From contig BSYQ01000010.1 of assembly GCA_030272585.1 (NCBI GenBank), positions 744,001 through 808,000 on the forward strand: a stretch of DNA of 64,000 nt, given 5' to 3'. The translations under genes were made by a program, and so were the position numbers. Below the pieces are notes generated by a model. The model had not been told where the DNA came from. It worked only from the letters and a program-made list of their open reading frames with translations, and searched no databases. This document shows positions 1 through 8,371 of the stretch, piece by piece (position 1 is the stretch's first letter; each line of letters opens with the position of its first letter). The stretch comes from Bryopsis sp. KO-2023. Taxonomy: Eukaryota > Chlorophyta > Ulvophyceae > Bryopsidales > Bryopsidaceae.

Positions 1-705
1 CTGTGGTAGTTATCAAGAGGACCTTCCCAAGTAGCCGCCAGCGCAATCGCTCTTTCGAGGGTGTTGGGATCTTCCATCTCAACCTTCGTCCGCAGACGCT
101 CATGCAGTCCCTCCATGAACCTGAAGAGCTTTTCCCCAGGATTGCTGTCATGAATCTGCAGTGTGAGCCTGCGAAACTTGTGTACATACTCAGCAACCGA
201 AAGTCGCCCCTGACGCAACCGAGACCACTCTCTCCTGAAGTCACGGTTCTCGTTCACCTTGCCAAATTCCTGTCTCAGCTGTTCAACCAAAGCAACAAGT
301 GACTGAGGCAGTTCCTGGTGGCCTGCAAGAGCAGCCTCATATCTGCCTCTCCACCAAGTACCTGCAGCTCCCCTGAGTGATCCTGCAGCCACTAAAACCT
401 GCTGCTCTACATCCCTTGTGCCTGTCACATCAAAATATGTCTGTAACTGCACCTGCCACTCATTCAGTGGGATATCACCAGGGTCACCATACCAAGCATC
501 TGGTGTCTTTGCTCTTGCCTTGCCCAATGCTGCTGGAGCCTGTGGCTGAGGCAACCTCTCTGCCACAGCCTGCTGCACAACATCATTCATCTGATGGTTG
601 ACATTTGCAGCAACATTCCTCAGGTGAAGGACTTCATTCTGCAGATCTGTTATCATCTGCCTCATTGCCTGCAGATCGAAAGGATCTGGGGCTGGTACCC
701 CCATC
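1..705 (-). CDS. gag: TE2 gag, amino-terminal portion (partial)
   Basis: The minus strand is open from about 704 to the window edge. It encodes a retrotransposon capsid-type gag with the typical helix-rich core, recognisable from stretches such as LRQEFGKVNENRDFRREW, GRLSVAEYVHKFRRLT and KLFRFMEGLHERLRTKVEM. The gag start is most likely the ATG at 10830, on the other side of TE1 copy 1, which was inserted eight codons into the gene (first residues MSGGEEQM); a second in-frame Met is at 704. Gag forms the virus-like particle and packages element RNA. The carboxyl part with any zinc knuckle is beyond the window. The reading frame is intact apart from the insertion, so TE2 was probably functional when TE1 landed in it. 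Confidence 0.75.
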
Positions 706-1130
706 TGTTAGTCTTTTAGCGCTATACGAGGTAGTTTGGGATAGAGCCGAGGGTGGCTGACGCATGCGGGTTCGCGAGTAAGACAGATTAGACCCAGAGT
801 TTGGGGCATGCGTCAGCGTACTACACTTAGGGGTACTTAAGAGGCCCACTCGTTGTTTTGACATTCTTATTCACTTTACTTTGTAAGAACTCGGGATTCG
901 TGGGATTGGTGTGTTCCCGCTTGTGTGTGTGTTTGTGTGTGTGTGTCTAAGTGTTTGCCTGACGCAATCACTTATCCAACCAAGTGCTCTAGTAGCGTTC
1001 ACAACCGCGCTAGCTAGAGAGTTGTCTAAACCAACAAACCCCACAAGTATACTTGCGTTAGCCAGCAAGTTATCACGAATCCAATCAACACAGCCGACCA
1101 CTATTGCGTCACCCACAAGCTTCACTATCA
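706..1130 (+). repeat. TE1 copy 1 5' LTR
   Basis: The 425-base LTR starts TGTTAGTC, ends ACTATCA and is repeated at 10381-10805 with no difference that I can see. It contains a GT microsatellite and four copies of the heptamer TGACGCA (both orientations). Confidence 0.95.
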
Positions 1131-1132
1131 AT

Positions 1133-1144
1133 TGGTTTCGGAGC
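1133..1144 (+). other. TE1 primer binding site
   Basis: TGGTTTCGGAGC begins two bases after the 5' LTR, where the tRNA primer for minus-strand synthesis pairs. It differs at two of twelve positions from the plant initiator-Met site TGGTATCAGAGC. The same twelve bases serve TE2, TE3 and TE4. Confidence 0.8.
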
Positions 1145-1275
1145 GAGGCAAGAACTTTAAGTTCTTGAGATCGAAACTTGTGAACGTGGCGCAACAAACG
1201 TTTTTGTTTGTTTGTTTGGTAGAGAGAAACTCCAACCGTGGTTGTTGAGTACTCCCAAATAGTGGCTGAGAGACC

Positions 1276-3927
1276 ATGGCTGACCGTGAACACGCATTGG
1301 CAGTGCGCGAGCCTCAAGTTGAAGAGCCAGGGATTGAACCTGAGTTCGATGAGGAATTGCCTGACGCACCCAATGTTGTGTATCAACAAATAAACGTCCA
1401 GAACATCCACAATGTCCAGCAAGCAGCTGTCGACATAGACATGGGAGCTGATGCGGAAGCCTTAAGAGAGGATGTGGACGCGGTCCATGACCGTGTGGAC
1501 GATTTAGCCCACGGGCTAAGGGGTCACCTGCAGCAAGTTGACCAGACACTGGGGCAGAGGCTAGCCCATGCTGAGGCCTCTGTGTCGAACCAACTGGCTG
1601 GCGCATCAGAGGTGATCGGGCAGGCGCTGGAAACACAGCACCAGCATGCGCAACAGGTTGAGGCCACACAGCATGCGGTGGTGTCGCAACAGCAGAAGCT
1701 GGATTCAGTAGCGGCTCAACATAGTCGATACGAGCAGAGGCTATTACGCCAAGATATCGACCATAGAAAAGAAAGGGCCGAGATCAAAGCTTCTGTGGAC
1801 GCAATAACGAGGAGAATGGATGCCGCAGACATTCTAGCGGACTCTCGTTTTGCTGACCTAAAAGAAGCAACTGAAGCATCAGCACTTCAGTTAAAACAAC
1901 TCTCCGAGTTATCCCTTGTTCAAGGGCGGAGAATTGAAGGCTTATTAGGAACTGTTGCGGATTCCAACGAAAAAGTCGAACGGACTCTAGAATTGTTTCG
2001 GGAGTCCTTGCATAAACAAGGTGCTGAGGTGAAGCGTTTGCAGAGCTCCAGAGTAGCAATTCAAAAAGATTTGATTGCCTTGGAGAAAAAGGCATCCAAA
2101 ACCTGGGATCAGCAGCAAGATGCAGCTGATGTGGTTGCCTTGAGATTATCTGGCCTGGAACGAAGCATGGAGGATGTAAGTGGCGGAAGTCAGAGTGCCC
2201 AAAGTGGAAGTGATGCTCGAGCAGTATCATCAGAGCGTGAAGAATCAACTTCCCCTGAGCCTGAGGACTCAGCCTTTGGGATGCCGCTGCCGAAGAAATC
2301 AGTAAAGCAGTTGGCTGCATCATGGCCGCCACTAGACCAGAGCTTCGCGGTAGGAATGGTTGGGGCAGGAACCTCAACAATACCGGCTCCTCCAGCAGTA
2401 CAGGTCGAGGAGGGTGAAATTGTTGCTGCAGAAGCACCACCATGCACTGCAGTGGATAGCGCACCAGACGCTGATTTCACATTCCCTCAGTTGATACCTC
2501 CAAGTACAAGAGCTCAGCCTGGAGTACGCATCTCAGAACCCGACTCTGCCGATGGATCACGTAGACCCACACGAACTAACCCAAGAGTTCTCTCCTCAGC
2601 AGAAGTGTTATATCAAATTGACCTTGAGCGTGCTAAGGCACAGGTCAGAGAAGAGAAAGGAAAAGAACCCATGCAGATCCCCACACGTACTGGAAGATTG
2701 GGACTTGGGTTAAGTGCTTTGGGAGCAAGGGTAGAAAATAATCCCTTTGCTGCACTTGGTTCATATGAGTCTACTGGTGGACCCAGTCGAGTTCCTCGTA
2801 TGCGAGGTAACTTTGGAGACCCTGGTGATGACGACCCAGATGATGATGGCGGTGATGATTACCGCGACAGACGAAACCGCCCACCTTCCCGCATTCCAGG
2901 TGCGCCTGATGGCGGTGGAGGTGGTGGCGGCGGTGGAGATGGTGGAGGCGGTGGACCTCCCGGTGGACCTCCTGATGGAGGTGGAGGTGGAGGTGGCGCT
3001 GGACCGGCAGGCCCAGGACCTCCTAGGCAAGGACAGTGGTTGCCTAGCACCGTCAAGTTGCAAATGCCTCGCGCATTTAACGGAAGTGGAGAACCAAAAG
3101 CCCGTAAATGGCAAGTGCTCATGACGCGGTACTTGAGAACCTGCGGAGTGCATGAAGCACAGTGGCAATCGATTATGGCCACTAACCTTTATGGGGCTGC
3201 CTCGGATTGGTTAACGATGCAAGAGTTGAAAATTCACCGAGGTGAAAGACCACCCTTCCGTGACTGGATGGACTTCATGGATGGCTTAGCTACAGCTTTC
3301 GAATTCTCTAGTGATCGAGATGAAGCGTGGCGTGACCTCCACAAACTCAAGCAGACTGGAACCGTGAAACAGTTCGTCAAAGAGTTTCAGCGGTTAGTCT
3401 TGAGGATTCCAGACCTCGAAGAGGATCACCAGTATTTGCTCTTCGTGGATGGACTTAAAAGTGAAGTTCAGAAGTTAGTCGCAGCAACGGTACCTCGAGA
3501 TGTCGAGGCCGCCATCATATCCGCCGAACGATTGGAAGCCCTTGGAGTTGGAACACAAGGCCAAGGAGGGCAAACCAATCCGAAAAAGAAAGGAGTCTGG
3601 CGTGGTGGAAGAAAGAAGAAAGGCCAGAATCAGGGTCAGCAGCAGCAGAACCCCACACCACCAGCCCAAGCACCACCACAAGCTGCCGCAGGAGTACAAC
3701 AGCAGCAGCAACAACAACAAGGACGAGGAGGAGGACGTGGTGGTGGTGGACGTGGACGCGGTGGTGGTAACCGTGGAAGAGGACAAGCCAATCAGGGAAG
3801 ACAGAACCCCCAGGGGGAAGGGGGATATCATTGTTATCTTTGTGGAAAGAAGGGTCATCCTGTGAGGCAATGTCCTAGATTGGAGGAGGTGAAAAACCTC
3901 CCCGATGTAAAAAAAATGTTAAACTGA
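1276..3927 (+). CDS. gag: TE1 gag polyprotein (883 aa)
   Basis: Structural protein of the TE1 particle. The amino third (about residues 30-300) is coiled-coil rich. The middle is acidic and disordered and contains poly-Gly/Pro runs. A capsid-like gag core lies around residues 595-740, followed by Gln/Gly/Arg-rich low-complexity sequence. It ends with a CCHC zinc knuckle, CYLCGKKGHPVRQC, from residue 853, which in this family binds element RNA. The ATG at 1276 follows a 145-base leader. It terminates at TGA 3925-3927, with a slippery heptamer 10 bases upstream that would send some ribosomes into pol. The motif VQNIHNVQ near residue 42 resembles VQNVHHV in TE4 gag, so the two families are probably related. 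Confidence 0.9.
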   Translation: MADREHALAVREPQVEEPGIEPEFDEELPDAPNVVYQQINVQNIHNVQQAAVDIDMGADAEALREDVDAVHDRVDDLAHGLRGHLQQVDQTLGQRLAHAEASVSNQLAGASEVIGQALETQHQHAQQVEATQHAVVSQQQKLDSVAAQHSRYEQRLLRQDIDHRKERAEIKASVDAITRRMDAADILADSRFADLKEATEASALQLKQLSELSLVQGRRIEGLLGTVADSNEKVERTLELFRESLHKQGAEVKRLQSSRVAIQKDLIALEKKASKTWDQQQDAADVVALRLSGLERSMEDVSGGSQSAQSGSDARAVSSEREESTSPEPEDSAFGMPLPKKSVKQLAASWPPLDQSFAVGMVGAGTSTIPAPPAVQVEEGEIVAAEAPPCTAVDSAPDADFTFPQLIPPSTRAQPGVRISEPDSADGSRRPTRTNPRVLSSAEVLYQIDLERAKAQVREEKGKEPMQIPTRTGRLGLGLSALGARVENNPFAALGSYESTGGPSRVPRMRGNFGDPGDDDPDDDGGDDYRDRRNRPPSRIPGAPDGGGGGGGGGDGGGGGPPGGPPDGGGGGGGAGPAGPGPPRQGQWLPSTVKLQMPRAFNGSGEPKARKWQVLMTRYLRTCGVHEAQWQSIMATNLYGAASDWLTMQELKIHRGERPPFRDWMDFMDGLATAFEFSSDRDEAWRDLHKLKQTGTVKQFVKEFQRLVLRIPDLEEDHQYLLFVDGLKSEVQKLVAATVPRDVEAAIISAERLEALGVGTQGQGGQTNPKKKGVWRGGRKKKGQNQGQQQQNPTPPAQAPPQAAAGVQQQQQQQQGRGGGRGGGGRGRGGGNRGRGQANQGRQNPQGEGGYHCYLCGKKGHPVRQCPRLEEVKNLPDVKKMLN
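3909..3915 (+). promoter_or_regulatory. Candidate -1 ribosomal frameshift site, gag to pol
   Basis: The heptamer A AAA AAA is in the gag frame (codons GTA AAA AAA ATG), conforms to X XXY YYZ, and lies ten bases before the gag stop. The -1 frame is open from here through the first pol Met at 4182. The same site is kept in copy 2. I did not verify a downstream stem-loop. Confidence 0.65.
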
Positions 3928-4181
3928 CCGCCAGGCAGGAAACTGCTTCGTCTGAGCCTGGCCGACGCAAACGTCGTAAGCGAAACAGAGTTCGTAGGCG
4001 GCGTAGGAAGCTAAGATCAAAAGTAGGTGCCTCGAAAAAGGTTTGTACTCACAGCGGAAAACCTGGGGCGCGGACTAGTACACCGCGTGAAGAGAGAACA
4101 GAGACACTCTCCACATCTACCCAATCGGCACATGACAACTGCGATTGGAACAATGAACAGAAGGAAAGCACACCGGATGAG

Positions 4182-7100
4182 ATGGACGCGCCTCATGCGT
4201 CATCTGCATCTCTTCCCTCTGTTAGTGAATCTGTGGGCTCATTGAAGTCGCAGAGTAGTCTACAGGAGTCCCTGCCTGCAGACGTAGACGATAGTGGGTC
4301 AGAAACAACCCAGCGGTCTACCACAGAGCGAGTTAATGTGTCAGAAGTTCGATCAACTTCGTCAACCAAGGGTGACACATGCCCTCTGTTAAAAATTCAA
4401 GAAGTGCCTGTGAGAGGGTACGAAGTAAAAGCACGGATCAAGACCACGGACCTTTATGCATTCATTGATTGTGGAAGTACCGCAAACTATATCAATGATA
4501 AGGTAGCGCGTGATCTCGGGTTGTCGATTACACCAAGCTCAAAGAGAGCAATGTTAGCAAACGGAGATATTAAAGAACTGGCTGGCAGCTGTAACAACCT
4601 CCGAGTAAAGATAGGAGGGCTGAAGTGCAAAATGAAAGCGGATCTGTTCCCAGACCTTGGTTATGACCTAATATTGGGCATGCCTTGGTTGCAGAAAGAA
4701 AACCCCCGCATAGACTTTCAGCAGAATGAGATTTCAGTTTGCAAAAACAGCCAAGTGTTTCATCTTCCGTTGCGTCATCCAACCCAAGAGAGTATTGAAC
4801 CTGAACGAAAAGTACAGTCGATACTGCAAGAAGTGCCAGTGACTGAGTGTTCAGCTAAGAGAATGATGCGTCATCTCAAAACAGAGACAGCATTCATGGT
4901 TGTAGTGCAAGAGTCTGAAGAGAAAGCTTTAGGCCAACATGAATTGCCTGACGCAATAGAGCGAACACAGCCATTCAACACTGAGGATGAGATTGGTAAA
5001 CTTATTCGTTCAGACACCCCTGCCGAAATTAAAAAGGTGGTAGAAACACACCGTGGTGTGTTCCCTCGTGATTTACCCCCAGGGATCCCTCCGAAGAGAA
5101 AAGGTCATGAGTTTAAGATAGACCTGGAGGATCCAACACCTATCCATCGTCCAATATACAAGCTTTCACCAGCAGAGCTGGATGAAGTGAAAGCACAAGT
5201 GGACTACCTTCTGGAACAGAAGAAAATCAAACCATCCGAGTCCCCTTGGGGCGCGCCAATCCTGTTTGTACCGAAAAAGGATGGAGGCTTAAGGATGTGT
5301 GTGGATTACAGGTGGATCAATAAGGTGACGGTGAAAAACCGGTATCCTTTACCCCTGCCAGAAGAATTGATGGATAGAGTGTTCAAAGCCAAAGTGTTCT
5401 CGAAGTTAGATCTGCGATCAGGCTATTGGCAATTTCCAGTAAGGCCATCTGATACAGAGAAAACAGCGTTCCGCACGAGATATGGTCACTTTGAGTTTTT
5501 GGTAGCGCCTTTTGGGCTAACCAATTGCCCAGCGCAATTCCAAACTCTAGTGCAAGACCTACTCGCAGAGTTTTTAGATGATTTTGTTGTTGTCTTTATC
5601 GATGACATACTCATCTTCTCTGAAAACATGGAACAGCATGCCGAACACTTAGAGAAAGTCCTGTCGCGACTAGCAGAATATCAGCTTTTTGCTAAGGCAA
5701 GTAAAAGTGAGCTGGCTGTCGCAACAGTAGACTATCTTGGCTACCGCATTAGCGGAAGTGGGTTAAAACCACAGGAACAAAAAGTGAAGGCAGTGAAGGA
5801 GTGGAAGGAACTACAGAGTGTTAGTGATGTACGTAGTTTCCTTGGAATGGTTTCATACTACAGGAAATTCATTCCCCAGTTTGCACATGTTGCTGGACCA
5901 CTCCATGACTTAGTGAAAAAAGACCATCCCTGGAGATGGGGACAGGTTGAGCGTGGCGCATTCAATGAACTGAAAAAGCGTTTAAGTCAAGCTCCCGTCC
6001 TTATTTTTCCAGATGCGTCACTGCCTTACACTGTGATCACTGATGCGTCGAATGAGGCCATCGGTGCCGTGTTAACACAGGATCACGGAGAGGGGCTGCA
6101 GCCAATAGCTTACCTCTCACGTAGATTCAAGCCTGCCGAGCTTAACTATGCACCATACGACAAAGAGTTGTGTGCAATATGTTATGCGATGGTGCAGTGG
6201 AGACATTATCTAGAAGGTTGTGCGGGTGGAGTAACAGTGTTCACTGACCACCAACCTCTGACGCATATTCTGTCGCAGAGGAACCTTTCTAGAACCCAAG
6301 CAAGATGGCTTGAGGCGGGGTACCTGACTTCGATCAACCCCAAGATCTCCTATATCAAAGGCAAGGCTAATGTGTTAGCAGATGCTCTCTCCCGCAGTGT
6401 TCCTAAGCCCGTGGAAACTGCGATGAACATTTCCACTTGGCAAGTGCATCAAGCAAGCCAAGACGAGTGGAAACAAGCCCTCCAAGCTGATAACTCCTTG
6501 GTGAAGATATTGCGGAAGCTTGAGAGTGGCGAGGAAGTTGAGGGATATTTCCTCAGAGAGGGAATACTCTGGACGGTTCCAAAGAGAGGATTAGTCGAGA
6601 AAGTGGTGGTTCCTAAAGGCCAGCGCAATAAGATTATGAAGGAGTGCCATGAGACACCTTCAGCAGGCCATACAGGACCAGCGCGAACAGGAGAAATCCT
6701 AGCGCGGCGATATTGGTGGAAGGGGTGGATGAATGAGTTGAAGGCATTTGTGCGCGAATGCCCTGTGTGCCAACAAATAAAGGCTGACACACAGAAGCCT
6801 ATGGGCTTACTTCAACCCCTGCCAATACCTGAGCGGAAGTGGGAGCAGATTACCACTGACTTGGTGACAGATCTACCAGCATCCAATGGGTTTAGTGCTG
6901 TAGCTGTCTTTGTCGATAGACTTACCAAGTTTGTGCATTTCGCCCCATGTACTAAAGAGATTACCGCTGCAGGATACGCCCAACTTTTTATCGAACATGT
7001 TTACCGCAACCATGGCCTACCTAAAGTGATTGTGTCTGATAGAGACCCTCGCTTTACCAGCAAGTTCTGGCAGACGCTTTTTAAAGCTCTGGGTACAGAG

Positions 7101-7922
7101 ATTCGTATGAGTACAGCTTACCACCCTCAGACGGATGGGCAGAGTGAGGTTACCATACGTACTCTGGAAAATTTCTTAAGGCCATATGCTGAGAGGTATC
7201 CCCATAAGTGGGTTGAGTATTTACCTACAGCAGAGTTTGCAGCAAACAATGCAGTGAATGCGAGTACAGGGTTCGCACCTGCATACTTGATGTATGGGTA
7301 CCATCCAGAAACACCAAACATTGGTGGGACGGCAACGCAATTTCAAGTGGAAGCAGTTCAGACTATGGTAGCACGGATGGCACAGGACTTAGATACCGCA
7401 AAAGCATATTACTCTAGAGCACAACACAGAATGTGTGTGAGTGCAAACAAGAAGAGGAAAGATATTGCTTTTGAGAAAGGGGATAAAGTCCTGATAAAAA
7501 GCCGTTTTATTCCGTTGGCTGCTTTGAACAAAGTGAGTCCCAAACTGCGCCGTCGATTTGTGGGTCCCTTTGAAATTGTGGAGAAAATATCAAAGGTGGC
7601 TTACAGAGTTCAACTTCCGGAAACATGGCTCATTCACCCAGTGTTTCATGTTTCTAAGTTCAAGCGTTATCACGCCTCGAGTGATAACAGCAGGCAAATA
7701 CAACCTCCAGAAGGAGAGTTGATTGGTAGCGAAGTAGAGTATGAGGTCGAAAATATCCTAAGGGCTAGAGGTAAACGCAATCGCGAATACCTAGTGCTGT
7801 GGAAAGGATACGATCTACTTGACGCTACTTGGGAACCTGAAGCTAATCTGGTTAACGCACCAGATATACTTCGCGCATTTAAAGAGAAAGAAAGAAAAGA
7901 GTTGCAGAAAGGAAGAGAATAG
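4182..7922 (+). CDS. pol: TE1 pol: protease, reverse transcriptase, RNase H, integrase, chromodomain
   Basis: This 1246-aa frame (from its first Met) copies TE1 RNA into DNA and integrates it. Its -1 frame is open back to the gag stop, so the real product is probably a gag-pol fusion made by frameshifting rather than from 4182. In order: aspartic protease with DCGST near residue 96; reverse transcriptase with FIDDIL near 472; RNase H with TDASNEAIGAVL near 618; integrase HHCC zinc domain (HETPSAGHTG to CPVCQQ) from about 822; catalytic D, D, E at about 892, 951 (SDRDPRF) and 986; chromodomain at about 1185-1240 (YLVLWKGY, ATWEPE). No stops or missing catalytic residues. The 3' neighbour is ORF3 after a 450-base gap. 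Confidence 0.95.
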   Translation: MDAPHASSASLPSVSESVGSLKSQSSLQESLPADVDDSGSETTQRSTTERVNVSEVRSTSSTKGDTCPLLKIQEVPVRGYEVKARIKTTDLYAFIDCGSTANYINDKVARDLGLSITPSSKRAMLANGDIKELAGSCNNLRVKIGGLKCKMKADLFPDLGYDLILGMPWLQKENPRIDFQQNEISVCKNSQVFHLPLRHPTQESIEPERKVQSILQEVPVTECSAKRMMRHLKTETAFMVVVQESEEKALGQHELPDAIERTQPFNTEDEIGKLIRSDTPAEIKKVVETHRGVFPRDLPPGIPPKRKGHEFKIDLEDPTPIHRPIYKLSPAELDEVKAQVDYLLEQKKIKPSESPWGAPILFVPKKDGGLRMCVDYRWINKVTVKNRYPLPLPEELMDRVFKAKVFSKLDLRSGYWQFPVRPSDTEKTAFRTRYGHFEFLVAPFGLTNCPAQFQTLVQDLLAEFLDDFVVVFIDDILIFSENMEQHAEHLEKVLSRLAEYQLFAKASKSELAVATVDYLGYRISGSGLKPQEQKVKAVKEWKELQSVSDVRSFLGMVSYYRKFIPQFAHVAGPLHDLVKKDHPWRWGQVERGAFNELKKRLSQAPVLIFPDASLPYTVITDASNEAIGAVLTQDHGEGLQPIAYLSRRFKPAELNYAPYDKELCAICYAMVQWRHYLEGCAGGVTVFTDHQPLTHILSQRNLSRTQARWLEAGYLTSINPKISYIKGKANVLADALSRSVPKPVETAMNISTWQVHQASQDEWKQALQADNSLVKILRKLESGEEVEGYFLREGILWTVPKRGLVEKVVVPKGQRNKIMKECHETPSAGHTGPARTGEILARRYWWKGWMNELKAFVRECPVCQQIKADTQKPMGLLQPLPIPERKWEQITTDLVTDLPASNGFSAVAVFVDRLTKFVHFAPCTKEITAAGYAQLFIEHVYRNHGLPKVIVSDRDPRFTSKFWQTLFKALGTEIRMSTAYHPQTDGQSEVTIRTLENFLRPYAERYPHKWVEYLPTAEFAANNAVNASTGFAPAYLMYGYHPETPNIGGTATQFQVEAVQTMVARMAQDLDTAKAYYSRAQHRMCVSANKKRKDIAFEKGDKVLIKSRFIPLAALNKVSPKLRRRFVGPFEIVEKISKVAYRVQLPETWLIHPVFHVSKFKRYHASSDNSRQIQPPEGELIGSEVEYEVENILRARGKRNREYLVLWKGYDLLDATWEPEANLVNAPDILRAFKEKERKELQKGRE

Positions 7923-8250
7923 GGAAGCAGAGTGTTTGATGGCTAAGGTGGAACTCCTTATAGCAAGGGGGCGCGAAAAAGGATACCTTAGAAAAACTCT
8001 GTCGACTTCCAAACCAACTCTTTAACTTTAATGCGTTAGGTGCCTAAGTTATTTGGCTGGCGCAGTAAGTGTAGCTTCAGTAGTACTTTAGAAACCGGGC
8101 AAACGATGTCACATTCGAGATAGTGAGGTTGTTCCGAGAAAACCCCTATCAAGTGACGTGTTGAGGTGGTCTTGACGAGACTCCAACCGAGCGAAACGTT
8201 GGTGTCTCACCCCAATAACTCAACGAGGAAAGTGTACGAGTCACCCAGCC

Positions 8251-8257
8251 TTATAAG
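8251..8257 (+). promoter_or_regulatory. Possible TATA box for TE1 ORF3
   Basis: TTATAAG lies 121 bases before the ORF3 ATG, in the pol-ORF3 gap. Copy 2 retains it (19484-19490), and TE4 has a TATA-like box at a similar distance before its own ORF3. This suggests an internal promoter; no transcript evidence is available. Confidence 0.35.
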
Positions 8258-8371
8258 CGCAGCCCTCGAACCATTTTGCCCTAGTGTTTGTGTAAACGGA
8301 GCGAGCTCCTGAGTGAAAAAGAGTCTAAAGACGCACAAACCGTTGTGATTTCTTTCTTTCCGACGAACATA

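Noticed and set aside
871-1422. ORFs reading through the TE1 LTRs (871-1422, 911-1168, 10586-11068, 17400-17756, 26323-26970)
   Set aside because: They are open by chance, change partner at each insertion, and cross primer sites and LTR borders.
3475-3870. Long ORFs on the opposite strand of gag and pol, such as 3475-3870, 1784-2464 and 25281-25961
   Set aside because: They mirror low-complexity or conserved coding frames, recur only because the element recurs, and show no protein family.
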